Assembly: GCA_964632795.1 (NCBI GenBank)
Contig: CAZWEZ010000021.1
Location: forward strand, 1-44,211
From: CAZWEZ01 sp964632795
GTDB lineage: Bacteria > Pseudomonadota > Alphaproteobacteria > Rhodospirillales > 2-02-FULL-58-16
Length of the DNA stretch: 44,211 bases
Reading direction: 5' to 3'
Part shown: piece after piece, positions 22,721 to 31,618 of the stretch
How positions within the stretch are numbered: position 1 is the first letter of the stretch
Layout: each line of letters begins with the position of its first letter
Translations under genes and position numbers: made by a program
The notes under the pieces: model-generated
The model's database searches: none
The model's input: only the letters and a program-made list of their open reading frames with translations
Told to the model about the DNA's origin: nothing

Positions 22721-23761
22721 TCACTTAATCAATTTTTCCAAGAGGTCGACAAAGCGCTGGTCGGAATTCTCAATTTCCGTCGCCAGATTGCAGGTCTGAA
22801 ACACCGTGTCGCCGTCGTTCCCGAATACTTTCGTTAGTTTACCCCTTAACGCCCTTGCATCAGTGACAACCGTCGCAGTCTGATCGATTATCGGGAAAAT
22901 ATTCATTTTCCGATTGGGTTGATATGACAACACCGGAATAGCGGCGAGGGCGGCTTCTAGCAGAACCATCGTCGTCATCCCCATCACTCCATCGGCCTTC
23001 ACCAGCAAATCCTCCGCCTGTTCGCCCGTTATCGATACCCGAACCCGGTCAGGGATGGCGATGCCAGCGAGCTTGTCATTCCACGTCGCCATATTTTCGC
23101 GGGGGTGGGGCTTAATCAAAACATTGACAGGCTCGTTCAGGCTCAAGTGCGAAAGCAGGCCGGCGATGGCCACAAACTGGTCAAATCCTCGGGTGTCGCC
23201 CGGATAGTCCTCCCGGATCGGTTCGGAGAAGAAGACGAGAGTCTTTTCCGGGTTCTCCGCTCGCTGTCCGCGCCGCCGTCTGATGGTCGACGTGCTGATC
23301 TGGAGATGCGGGTGCCCGACGACGTAAACCGGAACCGGAACGCCCTCATCCGCCATCAATTGGTCATAGGACCACCGGTCAATGACCGCGATCCGATCGG
23401 GGTAGATGAAAGTTCCGCCTGCCGGGCCGTCGGCGAACCGCTTTCTCAGGTTGGTCCAGCTGTCGATAACGGCCAGGGTCTTCACCCCTTCCTCGCCGAA
23501 GGTTTTCCACAATTTGCGATCGTAGGAACCAAACCCCGTCCCGGTGACGAGAAGATCGGTTTCGGCGGCGATTTCCGCGATGGATCGACTGTCGTCTGGA
23601 TCAAGGTCGATCACGGCCTCTCCCTGTTCCCGCCAGATGTCGAGCGCCGGATCGGCGCCGGCGAAACCGACGTCGTGGCCCCTGTCCCGGACCAGATCGA
23701 CGGCGGCGCCGATCATTCTGGCGGCGCCTGGATCATGGGCGGCGAAGGTAATACGAGGCAC
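22721..23761 (-). CDS. GT-B-like glycosyltransferase or sugar-processing protein
   Basis: 346 residues. There is no exact family match, but the layout suggests a two-Rossmann-domain GT-B fold. ITFAAHDPGAARMIGAA is at the N-terminus. The second half has VFFSEPIREDYPGDTRGFDQ, VNVLIKPHPRENMATWNDK and GVMGMTTMVLLEAALAAIPV. The KPHPRE and MTTMVLLEA segments resemble those of CDP-glycerol/polysialyl-type transferases and UDP-GlcNAc 2-epimerases. It starts three bases after the DegT aminotransferase stop, so the two share a transcript. Transfer of the cluster's sugar to a surface glycan is plausible. Confidence 0.55.
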   Translation of the reverse strand: MPRITFAAHDPGAARMIGAAVDLVRDRGHDVGFAGADPALDIWREQGEAVIDLDPDDSRSIAEIAAETDLLVTGTGFGSYDRKLWKTFGEEGVKTLAVIDSWTNLRKRFADGPAGGTFIYPDRIAVIDRWSYDQLMADEGVPVPVYVVGHPHLQISTSTIRRRRGQRAENPEKTLVFFSEPIREDYPGDTRGFDQFVAIAGLLSHLSLNEPVNVLIKPHPRENMATWNDKLAGIAIPDRVRVSITGEQAEDLLVKADGVMGMTTMVLLEAALAAIPVLSYQPNRKMNIFPIIDQTATVVTDARALRGKLTKVFGNDGDTVFQTCNLATEIENSDQRFVDLLEKLIK

Positions 23762-23764
23762 CGC

Positions 23765-25093
23765 TCAGTCCTTCTGTTCAGGGGCCCAGTCGCGGAGCTC
23801 ATCAAGGTTGTCGGCCACCTTGTGAAAGGCCGTGGCGACATCGCTCAGATCATCTCGAGACATCGACGGATGCATCATTTCGTGAGTAAACAGGGTTTCG
23901 AAATGGGCTTTTTCCGTATTCGGGCATAGACCGCGTCGATAGGTCTGCTGGCCCCGATAGTGAGGACAGGTAAACGGACACCCGGTTTTCCCATAGGCGA
24001 TTTTTTCCTGGAACATCGGCTCCAGGTAAATGGGCGGCACATAGCCCGCCCCCATCAACGTCCCTTCGCCTTCGCGCAGCTTGGTCGAGGGAAGCTCGGC
24101 CTTGACCGCGTCGACGAAGGTTGCACGCGGGATCCCTGTCGCCTCGGTATCGTAGGTCAGGGCATGAAAGTAATACACGTGATGGATGCCGTCTTTCGCC
24201 ACCGGCATCGAAATTCCCGGAAGCCCTTTCAACTGGTTTTCGAGAAAAGAGATATTCCGACGCCGGGCCTCGATCAGTTTTGGCCCCTTGGCCAACTGGC
24301 ATCGACCGATGGCGGCTTCGATTTCTCCCATACGAAAGTTGAAGCCGACCAGATTGACGATGTTCTCCACTCCACGGCGACCGGCGACGGCCTCGGCGTG
24401 ATTGCGGATCAGACTGAGCCGCTCGGCCAGATCGGCGTCATTGGTGGTGACGACGCCCCCCTCGCCGGTGTGAATATGTTTGTGGTAATTAAGGCTGAAC
24501 ACGCCCATGTGCCCGAGCGTTCCCGCCATCCGGCCGTTGTAGGTGGCGAACGGAGACTGGGCGCAGTCCTCGATCACTATCAGGTCGTGATCGCGGGCAA
24601 TGTCCATAATGGCGTCCATGTCGGCACTGTGGCCGAACAGATGGACGACAATGATCGCCTTGGTCCGCTCGGTAATCCGGCTGCGTATGCTTTCCGGCGA
24701 CAGGCAATAGGTCTCGGGATCGATATCGGCGAACACCGGAACCGCGTTAAAAACGACGCTCGCCGTCACCGAAGCCATCATCGTGTAGGGAGAAACGATA
24801 ACCTCGTCGCCGGGACCGATGCCGGCTGCGCCGGCGGCGGCGTAGAGGCCGCTGGTCGCCGAATTGACGGCGATTGCGTGCTTGGCGTTGAAGGCCTCGG
24901 CCCACGCCGCTTCGAAGGCCAAGACCTGAGGGCCGCCCATGAAATTGTCGTGATGCGCCCCCAGATAACGGGACAAAATTCCCGTATCGAGAACCGCGGT
25001 GACGGCGGCTTTTTCCTCCTCGCCGATGACCTGATAGGCCGGGAACAGGGTTTCCCGTACCGGTTTTCCGCCCAACAGCGCCAGATCACTCAC
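23765..25093 (-). CDS. DegT/DnrJ/EryC1/StrS-family sugar aminotransferase
   Basis: 442 residues, a little longer than the usual 370-400. PLP-binding elements are clear: NSATSGLYAAAGAAGIGPGD, VIVSPYTMMASV, IVIEDCAQS (Asp176) and SLNYHKHIHTGEGG, with Lys205 as the Schiff-base lysine. These enzymes aminate keto-sugars on nucleotide carriers. The C-terminal extension includes CPFTCPHYRG and CPNTEKAHF, with several Cys/His. The start is a GTG preceded by AGGGGAAAG; no upstream ATG fits. It is the first gene of the minus-strand sugar cluster. Confidence 0.88.
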   Translation of the reverse strand: MSDLALLGGKPVRETLFPAYQVIGEEEKAAVTAVLDTGILSRYLGAHHDNFMGGPQVLAFEAAWAEAFNAKHAIAVNSATSGLYAAAGAAGIGPGDEVIVSPYTMMASVTASVVFNAVPVFADIDPETYCLSPESIRSRITERTKAIIVVHLFGHSADMDAIMDIARDHDLIVIEDCAQSPFATYNGRMAGTLGHMGVFSLNYHKHIHTGEGGVVTTNDADLAERLSLIRNHAEAVAGRRGVENIVNLVGFNFRMGEIEAAIGRCQLAKGPKLIEARRRNISFLENQLKGLPGISMPVAKDGIHHVYYFHALTYDTEATGIPRATFVDAVKAELPSTKLREGEGTLMGAGYVPPIYLEPMFQEKIAYGKTGCPFTCPHYRGQQTYRRGLCPNTEKAHFETLFTHEMMHPSMSRDDLSDVATAFHKVADNLDELRDWAPEQKD

Positions 25094-25131
25094 ATTCTTT
25101 CCCCTTCAATACTATCGAATCGGTACAGACC

Positions 25132-27837
25132 CTAGACCGCGAAGCAGTACTCCATCTCGGTGAAGCGGGCGCGCAGGGCCTTGACGGCGGGCTTCCAGTG
25201 ACCGGCGGGTTTGGTGGCGCCGGCGCCGACGATCTCGGCGAGGAGGCCGGCGAGGTCGCCAAAATCGGCCTCCTTCATGCCGTAGCGGGTCATCTCCTGG
25301 GTCCCGGTGCGGACCCCGCTGGGGGCGGCGAAGCTGGGGTCGTCGGCGTAGGCCTGGGGGTTGGTGATGATGTTGTTGGCCTCGAGCAGGGCGGCGATGT
25401 CCTCGCCCCGGCCCCGGGCGGTGCGGATCAGCACCTGGTGGGTCTCGGTGAAGTCGCACCCGGGGTCGCCTTCCAGCGCCAGCCCGGCGTCGGCCAGCCC
25501 CCGGGCGAAGGCCTTGGCGTTGGCGATCACCTGTTTCGGGTAGTCGTCCCTGAACTCCAGCATTTCGTACGTCGCCCCCAGCAGCCCCAGCAGGGTGCCC
25601 AGGTGGTGGTTGGAGACGTGGCCGGGGAAGGCCCGGGATTCGACATGGCCCCACAGGGCGTCGAACGGCGAGCCGGGTTCGAAGTTGCCGAGCACCACCC
25701 CGCGTTGGGGCCCGAAGAAGGTCTTGTGGGTCGAGCCGGTGACGAAGTCGGCGCCCTCGGCGAAGGGGTCCTGGAAGTGGGGGCCCAGCAGGCCCAGCAC
25801 GTGGGCGGCGTCGTAGTGGACCAGCGGCCGGGCCGGGTTGTCGCGGCCGAACTCGGCGTGGATGAAGTCGGCGATCTCGCGGATCGGCTCGCCGTGGATG
25901 ATGACCGAGCGCCCGAAGACCAGCAGTTCGGGACGGCGGCGGGCGATCAGCTCCTTGGTCGCCTCGACGTCGATACGATGCGGATTGGCGGCCTGGAACG
26001 GGAAATGCTCGACCGCCGGGCGCCCGGTCCGCGGATCGTGGCCGACGTAGTTGCGCAGCGCCCCGGCGACCTGGGCGCTGAGGTGGCCGCCCTTGTTGAG
26101 GTCGTGGACCAGGACCCGGGCGATCGGTTGCGGGGTCTCGCCGGCGCGGTGGCGGTTGCGGAACTGCTTGACGGCGTCGTACACCGTGTCGTTGGCCATC
26201 TGGCCGCTGATCATCCTCGGTTCCACGTTGGCGCAGCCGAAGAAGGCGCGCAGCGCCGCCTTGAGCTCCTCTTCGCGCTCCATGATGAACGCGGTGCCCT
26301 TGTAGAAGCGGACGTCGGCGGCTTCGGGACCCAGCGCCTTGAGGCGGTTGTGCTCGTTGTAGCGGGCCGCGGGATCGGCGGCGATGAGCGAATCCACGAA
26401 GGCCGAGGTGGGTTGCTCCGAGGGGATCAGGTTGATGCACTCGGTGCGCCGCCAGCGGGTGTTGGCTTGTGACTCCTGGCCCAGGGCCCGGGCCCGTTGG
26501 GCCAGTTCCGAGGTCGCCGCCCGGGCCGCCGGCGGCGGCGCCCGGAAGCCGGTGTAGGGCCGCCCGTAGGGGGCCATCGGCCACAGGTTCTTCTCGACCA
26601 GCTCGGCGCTTACCGTCTTGCCCCGGGGGTCCTCGACCTCCAGCACCACCGGCCGCTCGGCCCGGTAGCGGATGTCGGAGCGGACCAGGGCGAGGCCGAT
26701 CGGCCGCGTGTCGTGGTCCTCGCCCGGCGCCGCGGCGATGCCCTCGCCGCGAAAGCGGCTGAAGGGGACGCTGGTCCCCGAGGTCACGTAGCCGACGTGG
26801 ACGCCCTCCAGGTGGGCCTTGAACCCGGCCCGCAAGGGCTTGCGGCCGCCGAACACGGCGAGCGGCCGGACGAGGTGGGACAGCAGCCGGTCCTCGATCG
26901 GCGTCTGCAGTTCGCCGCGGGCGATTTGGATGAACTCGCGGCGCTGTTTCTCGATCTCGCTCCGCCCCACGTAGTCGCCGCTGTCGGGCGGACGGACCGC
27001 GAAGCTGGCCATCGAGTTGGCGAAGATGGGGATCTCGTTGCCCTCCGGATCCTCGCCCAGCTCGTGGCCGTAGAGCGGCAGCCCGGCCTCCAGGCGCAGC
27101 GAATCCCGCGCCCCCAGGCCGACCGGCTGGGCGCCACGGTCGATCAGCGCCCGCCACAGTTCGACCGCCAGCGCGCGTTCCGGGAACAGCTCGAAGCACA
27201 CCGATTCGCCGGTGTAGCCGGTCCGGGCGACGATCACCTCGCGGCCGGCGAAGAGGGCGGCACCTAGGCGGTTGCGCTTGTTCTCGGGAAGCCCGCCGGC
27301 GCCGACCACCTGTTCCAGGAGGCGGGAGGCCTGGGGGCCCTGGAGCGAGATCATGGCCAGTTCGCCGCTTTGGTCGGCGAGCTCGGCGCCTCCCGCGTCG
27401 AGGCCGGCGAGCCAGGCCCAGTCCTTGGCCAGGTTGGAGGCGTTGACCACCAGCAGGAAGTCCTCGCCGCCCAGGCGGTAAAGGTAGGCGTCGTCGACCG
27501 CCCCGCCGGCCTCATTAGCGATGAAGGTGTAGTGGGCCTGTCCCGGATCGAGGGCGCGGGCGTCGTTGGTCAGCGCCCGGCGCAGGAAGCCCTCGGCCCC
27601 GGGACCCCGGAGGCGGAACCGCCCCATGTGGGAAACGTCGAACAGCCCGGCCTCGCGGCGGGTCGCCAGATGCTCGCGGATGATCCCCGGGGCGTACTGC
27701 ACCGGCATGTCCCAGCCGCCGAATTCCACCATCTTGGCGCCGTTCTCCACGTGCCAGCCGTGGAGCGCGGTCCGTTCGAGTTCGCTGCCGTCGGTATCAG
27801 TCAAGGCGAGGCCCTTCCCGTTTGCCGTTGTTCCCAT
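25132..27837 (-). CDS. GcvT-serine hydroxymethyltransferase fusion protein
   Basis: 901 residues in one frame. Residues about 20-440 are a glycine-cleavage T-protein (HVENGAKMVEFGGWDMPVQY, GLFDVSHMGRFRLRGP, GLGARDSLRLEAGLPLYGHE). Residues about 455-901 are an SHMT-like PLP enzyme (CINLIPSEQPTSAFVDSL, RMISGQMANDTVYDAV, VTGSTHKTFFGPQRG with Lys705 as the PLP lysine). GcvT yields 5,10-methylene-tetrahydrofolate and SHMT uses it to turn glycine into serine, so fusion would channel the folate intermediate. No gcvH, gcvP or lpd is in the window, so the T domain may serve another methyl donor. The ATG has no strong Shine-Dalgarno sequence. Confidence 0.9.
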   Translation of the reverse strand: MGTTANGKGLALTDTDGSELERTALHGWHVENGAKMVEFGGWDMPVQYAPGIIREHLATRREAGLFDVSHMGRFRLRGPGAEGFLRRALTNDARALDPGQAHYTFIANEAGGAVDDAYLYRLGGEDFLLVVNASNLAKDWAWLAGLDAGGAELADQSGELAMISLQGPQASRLLEQVVGAGGLPENKRNRLGAALFAGREVIVARTGYTGESVCFELFPERALAVELWRALIDRGAQPVGLGARDSLRLEAGLPLYGHELGEDPEGNEIPIFANSMASFAVRPPDSGDYVGRSEIEKQRREFIQIARGELQTPIEDRLLSHLVRPLAVFGGRKPLRAGFKAHLEGVHVGYVTSGTSVPFSRFRGEGIAAAPGEDHDTRPIGLALVRSDIRYRAERPVVLEVEDPRGKTVSAELVEKNLWPMAPYGRPYTGFRAPPPAARAATSELAQRARALGQESQANTRWRRTECINLIPSEQPTSAFVDSLIAADPAARYNEHNRLKALGPEAADVRFYKGTAFIMEREEELKAALRAFFGCANVEPRMISGQMANDTVYDAVKQFRNRHRAGETPQPIARVLVHDLNKGGHLSAQVAGALRNYVGHDPRTGRPAVEHFPFQAANPHRIDVEATKELIARRRPELLVFGRSVIIHGEPIREIADFIHAEFGRDNPARPLVHYDAAHVLGLLGPHFQDPFAEGADFVTGSTHKTFFGPQRGVVLGNFEPGSPFDALWGHVESRAFPGHVSNHHLGTLLGLLGATYEMLEFRDDYPKQVIANAKAFARGLADAGLALEGDPGCDFTETHQVLIRTARGRGEDIAALLEANNIITNPQAYADDPSFAAPSGVRTGTQEMTRYGMKEADFGDLAGLLAEIVGAGATKPAGHWKPAVKALRARFTEMEYCFAV

Positions 27838-27901
27838 CGCGCCGGGTTACGAATACCATATCGGCAGCATAATCGCTCGTGAACCGGCCGGGAAACACAA
27901 C

Positions 27902-28825
27902 ATGCTCCTGACCAAGCGGACACTCGACCGCCGCGCGTTCCTGGCTTCGCTGGGGGCGATCGGCATCTCGCTCCGCCGCCCCTTCGCCGGTCCCCCGGCG
28001 CCACTGACCAAGCCTGTTCCGGCGACGGGGGAACGGTTGGGGGTGATCGGCATGGGGTCTTGGCTGACCTTCGACGTCGGCGACAACGTCGCCCGGCGCA
28101 CCAAGCGCCTCCAGGTGTTGCGGAGGTTTTTCGACCTCGGCGGGGCGGTGATCGATTCCTCGCCCATGTACGGCACCTCGGAGGAGGTGATCGGCTTCTG
28201 CCTGGAGCGTATCGCCGACAAACAGGCCCTGTTCTCGGCGACCAAGGTGTGGATCTTCGCCAAATGGCTTGGCGTCTTGCAGATGGAATCGTCGCAACGG
28301 CTGTGGGGCGGGGACCGTTTCGACCTGATGCAGATCCACAACCTGCTCAACTGGGAGGCCCACCTGGAAACCCTCCTCGAATGGAAGGCGCGGGGCCGGG
28401 TGCGTTACATCGGCGTCACCACGTCCCACGGCCGCCGCCATGGCGAGATGGAGGAGGTGATGGCCGGACAGCCGTTGGACTTCGTCCAGTTCACCTACAA
28501 CATCCTCGACAGGGAAGCCGAGAGGCGGCTGTTGCCGCTGGCCGCCGAACGCGGCTTGGCGGTGATCGCCAACCGGCCCTTCCGGCGCGGCAATCTGTTC
28601 GACCTCTTCGAGCGCCATCCCCTTCCCGTCTGGGCCGGCGAGTTCGACTGCGCCAACTGGGCCCAGTTCTTCCTCAAGTTCGTGGTCTCCCACCCGGGGG
28701 TGACCTGCGCCATTCCCGCCACCCGGCGTCTCGACCATATGACCGAGAACATGGGCGCCGCCTACGGTCGTCTGCCCGATCCCGACCTGCGCCGGCGCAT
28801 GATCCGTTACCTCGAAGACCTGTGA
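27902..28825 (+). CDS. Tat-exported aldo/keto reductase family protein
   Basis: 307 residues. The N-terminus LDRRAFLASLGAIGIS is a twin-arginine signal (DRRAFL plus a hydrophobic stretch), pointing to the periplasm or membrane face. The rest is an aldo/keto reductase barrel: GGAVIDSSPMYGTSEEVIGF carries the catalytic Asp and Tyr, RFDLMQIHNL the His, and VRYIGVTTSHG follows. NADP-dependent enzymes are rare outside the cytoplasm, so a folded cofactor-loaded export or an altered reaction is implied. It is divergent from the GcvT-SHMT gene, 64 bases apart, and ends three bases before a perfect palindrome. Confidence 0.83.
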   Translation: MLLTKRTLDRRAFLASLGAIGISLRRPFAGPPAPLTKPVPATGERLGVIGMGSWLTFDVGDNVARRTKRLQVLRRFFDLGGAVIDSSPMYGTSEEVIGFCLERIADKQALFSATKVWIFAKWLGVLQMESSQRLWGGDRFDLMQIHNLLNWEAHLETLLEWKARGRVRYIGVTTSHGRRHGEMEEVMAGQPLDFVQFTYNILDREAERRLLPLAAERGLAVIANRPFRRGNLFDLFERHPLPVWAGEFDCANWAQFFLKFVVSHPGVTCAIPATRRLDHMTENMGAAYGRLPDPDLRRRMIRYLEDL

Positions 28826-28828
28826 ACG

Positions 28829-28888
28829 CAAATATTGGTGACAGTATACTTAATTAAGATTAATTAAGTATACTGTCACCAATATTTG
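28829..28888. repeat. perfect 29-bp palindrome containing GGTGACAGTATA
   Basis: Arms 28829-28857 and 28860-28888 are perfect inverted copies with only GA between them. Each arm includes TTGGTGACAGTATACTTAAT. It lies between the aldo/keto reductase stop (28825) and the MFS gene (28913). The sequence is AT-rich, unlike its surroundings. It shares its core with the element at 36595-36752. A hairpin this strong could act in transcription termination, but the arms are AT-rich, not a GC stem followed by a T run, so a mobile repeat is more likely. Confidence 0.85.
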
Positions 28889-28912
28889 TAGGGTAGGAAA
28901 ACAGGTCTCCGC

Positions 28913-30142
28913 ATGGAACAACGCTGGCGACGCGGGTTGCCCTTCCATTACGGCTGGGTGGTCGTCCTCACCGGGACGCTGAGCGTCTTCATCTGCATCG
29001 GGCTGGGTCGCTTCGCGCTGGGCATGCTGTTGCCGGCGATGGGCGCCTCGGTCGGTCTCAGCTACAGCGAAATGGGCTTCATCAGCACCGCCAACTTCAT
29101 CGGCTATCTGGCGGCGGTGGTGGTTTCGGGCTACCTGACCGCAAGGCTGGGGGCGCGCATCCTGATCTTCGCCGGCCTGCTGCTGGTGGCGGTGACCATG
29201 ATCCTGGTCGGTCGCGCCAACGGGTTCTACGAGATCCTGGTCTTCTACGTGTTGACCGGGATCGGCTCGGGAGCCTCCAACGTGCCGGTCATGGGGCTGG
29301 TGTCGCACTGGTTCGGGCGCGCCCACCGGGGCAAGGCGGCCGGCTGGATGGTCAGCGGCAGCGGCATCGCCATCGTCTTCAGCGGCATGCTGGTGCCGGC
29401 GATCAACAACGCCGTCGGGCCTGAGGGCTGGCGGACCAGCTGGACGGTGCTGGGGGCGATCTCGCTGGGGGGCGCCGTGGTCTGCGGGCTGCTGCTCCGC
29501 AACCGGCCCTCGGACATGGGGCTGGAGGCGGTCGGCGCCGCCCCGGCCCCGGTCGTGCGCCAGGCGCCGGTGCGCAAGTCCGGCCGCGGGACGCTGTTCC
29601 ACCTGGGCGCCATCTATTTCATGTTCGGCTACACCTATCCGATCTACGCCACCTTCATCGTCACCACCCTGGTCGACGAGCGCGGTTTCACCGAATCGAC
29701 GGCCGGTGTCTTCTGGGCCTGGGTCGGCTTCCTCAGCGTGTTCTCGGGGCCGCTGTTCGGCGCCCTGTCCGACCGCCTGGGGCGGCGGGCGGGGATGATG
29801 GTGGCGTTCACGCTCCACGCGGGTGCGTATTCGCTGGTCGCCGGGGGGCTGCCCGACGCCTTCCTCTATCTGTCGATCGGCCTGTTCGGGATCGCCGCCT
29901 GGAGCATCCCGACCATCATGGCGGCGGCGGTCGGCGACTACATGGGACCGGAAAAGGCGGCCGCGGCGTTGGGCCTGATCACCCTGTTCTTCGGCATCGG
30001 CCAGATTTCCGGACCGGCGGTGGCCGGGATGCTGGCCGAGGCCGCCGGCAGTTTCTCCGGCAGCTTCTTGATGGCGGCGGTAGTGGCCTTCGTGGCCGTC
30101 GTCCTCGCCCTTTTCTTGCGCCGTCCTCCGGGGGAATGCTAG
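28913..30142 (+). CDS. MFS transporter
   Basis: 409 residues with about twelve hydrophobic segments, for example VVVLTGTLSVFICIGLGRFA, FIGYLAAVVVSGYLTARLGA, LFGIAAWSIPTIMAAAV and FLMAAVVAFVAVVLALFL. The loop motif GALSDRLGRRAGM is the major-facilitator signature between helices. The N-terminal FHYGWVVV is common in the YbfB/oxalate-formate-antiporter-like subgroup. It probably moves an organic acid across the inner membrane and lies 12 bases upstream of the CoA-transferase operon, so it may import that pathway's substrate. Confidence 0.87.
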   Translation: MEQRWRRGLPFHYGWVVVLTGTLSVFICIGLGRFALGMLLPAMGASVGLSYSEMGFISTANFIGYLAAVVVSGYLTARLGARILIFAGLLLVAVTMILVGRANGFYEILVFYVLTGIGSGASNVPVMGLVSHWFGRAHRGKAAGWMVSGSGIAIVFSGMLVPAINNAVGPEGWRTSWTVLGAISLGGAVVCGLLLRNRPSDMGLEAVGAAPAPVVRQAPVRKSGRGTLFHLGAIYFMFGYTYPIYATFIVTTLVDERGFTESTAGVFWAWVGFLSVFSGPLFGALSDRLGRRAGMMVAFTLHAGAYSLVAGGLPDAFLYLSIGLFGIAAWSIPTIMAAAVGDYMGPEKAAAALGLITLFFGIGQISGPAVAGMLAEAAGSFSGSFLMAAVVAFVAVVLALFLRRPPGEC

Positions 30143-30154
30143 GGATACGGCACA

Positions 30155-30862
30155 ATGGATAAATCAATGGCCAGCCCGGCGGCGGCGGTGTCGGACATCC
30201 CCGATGGAGCCTCGGTCATGATCGGCGGTTTCGGCGAGGCCGGCAGCCCGATCGAGTTGATCCACGCCCTGATCGACCACGGGGCGCGGGAGCTGGTGGT
30301 GATCAGCAACAACGCCGGCAACGGCCATGTCGGGCTGGCCGCGCTGATCGAGGCGGGGCGGGTCGCCAGGATAGTGTGCTCCTTTCCCCGCTCCTCCAAC
30401 TCGACGGTGTTCACCGACCTCTACCGGGCCGGCAAGATTGAGCTCGATCTGGTCCCCCAGGGGACGCTGACGGCGCGCATCCAGGCCGGCGGCGCCGGGA
30501 TTCCGGCGTTCTACACCCCGACCGCCGTCGGCACCCCCCTCGCCGAGGGCAAGGAGGTCCGGGAATTCGAGGGCCGGGCGTATCTGCTGGAGCGCGCCCT
30601 GAGGGCGGACTTCGCGCTGGTCCGCTGCCACCTCGCCGATCGCGCCGGCAACCTGACCTACCGAATGACGGCGCGCAACTTCGGCCCCATCATGTGCATG
30701 GCGGCGCGGACCTCGATCGTCCAGGCCAAGCAGGTCGTCGATGCCGGGGACATCGACCCCGAACACGTGGTGACCCCGGGGATCTTCGTCGACCGGGTGG
30801 TGGCGGTCGCCGAGCCGGCCCAAGAAAGCCTGCTCATCGCCCAGGAGGCACGCTACCCATGA
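30155..30862 (+). CDS. CoA-transferase subunit A (3-oxoacid CoA-transferase family)
   Basis: 235 residues of the family I CoA-transferase alpha subunit (AtoD/ScoA/PcaI-like): VMIGGFGEAGSPIELIHALI, LVVISNNAGNGHVGLAALIE, GTLTARIQAGGAGIPAFYTP and GRAYLLERALRADFALVRCH. It works as a heteromer with subunit B, moving CoA from a donor such as succinyl-CoA to a carboxylic acid. The ATG at 30155 is used; another in-frame ATG lies at 30167. Its stop overlaps the start of subunit B by ATGA. Confidence 0.9.
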   Translation: MDKSMASPAAAVSDIPDGASVMIGGFGEAGSPIELIHALIDHGARELVVISNNAGNGHVGLAALIEAGRVARIVCSFPRSSNSTVFTDLYRAGKIELDLVPQGTLTARIQAGGAGIPAFYTPTAVGTPLAEGKEVREFEGRAYLLERALRADFALVRCHLADRAGNLTYRMTARNFGPIMCMAARTSIVQAKQVVDAGDIDPEHVVTPGIFVDRVVAVAEPAQESLLIAQEARYP

Positions 30863-31554
30863 GCGCCGGCAAGCCAGCCCGGCTTGGCCTGTCCCGCGCC
30901 CAGATGGCGTGGCGGGCGGCCCAGGACATCGCCGACGGGTCTTACGTCAACCTCGGCATCGGGATGCCCGAGACGGTGGCCAGCTACGTCCCCGAGGGGC
31001 GGACCGTGGTCTACCATTCGGAGAACGGCGTCCTCGGCTTCGCCCCGGCGGCCGGGGACGACCCCGACGATCCCGAGTTGGTCAACGCCGGCAAGAAACC
31101 GATCGCCCTGGTGGCTGGGGCGAGCCTGTTCCATCACGGCGACAGCTTCGCGATGATGCGCGGCGGGCATATCGACATGTGTTTCCTCGGCGCCCTCCAG
31201 GTGTCCCACCAGGGCGACCTGGCCAACTGGTCGACCGGGGCCCCGGACGCGGTGCCGGCGGTCGGCGGGGCGATGGACCTGGTGGCCGGGGTCAAGCGGG
31301 TGCTGGTGCTGAGCGACCACACGACGCGGGACGGGGCGCCGAAGCTGGTCGCCGCCTGCGCCTATCCGCTGACCGGGCGCCGGGTGGTCGAGCGGGTGTA
31401 TACCAATTTCGGGGTCTTCGACACCTCGCCCGACGGCTTCGTGGTCCGCGAGCTGGCGCCGGGCATCGGCAGGGACCGCGTCGCCGAGGCGACCGATGCC
31501 CCCCTCGTCTTCGCCGGCGAGCCGGCGACCATCGACACCCCCGAGCTCGATTGA
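30859..31554 (+). CDS. CoA-transferase subunit B
   Basis: 231 residues of the family I CoA-transferase beta subunit (AtoA/ScoB/PcaJ-like). The catalytic glutamate is Glu55 in VYHSENGVLG, which forms the covalent CoA thioester. NLGIGMPETVASYVP and FLGALQVSHQGDLANW are also typical. AGGAGG precedes the ATG. Subunit pairs of this type accept acetoacetate, 3-oxoadipate or short hydroxyacids, and the sequence alone does not decide. The next gene begins 64 bases downstream. Confidence 0.9.
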   Translation: MSAGKPARLGLSRAQMAWRAAQDIADGSYVNLGIGMPETVASYVPEGRTVVYHSENGVLGFAPAAGDDPDDPELVNAGKKPIALVAGASLFHHGDSFAMMRGGHIDMCFLGALQVSHQGDLANWSTGAPDAVPAVGGAMDLVAGVKRVLVLSDHTTRDGAPKLVAACAYPLTGRRVVERVYTNFGVFDTSPDGFVVRELAPGIGRDRVAEATDAPLVFAGEPATIDTPELD

Positions 31555-31618
31555 TATCAAGGAGCACGAAGTATGATATAGAAAATCCACCGCCCGGGAA
31601 AAGCCGAGGAGACCGAAG

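Noticed and set aside
27838..27901. Glycine riboswitch or other leader for the GcvT-SHMT gene
   Set aside because: The divergent intergenic region is only 64 bases, too short for a tandem glycine aptamer, and shows no matching pattern.
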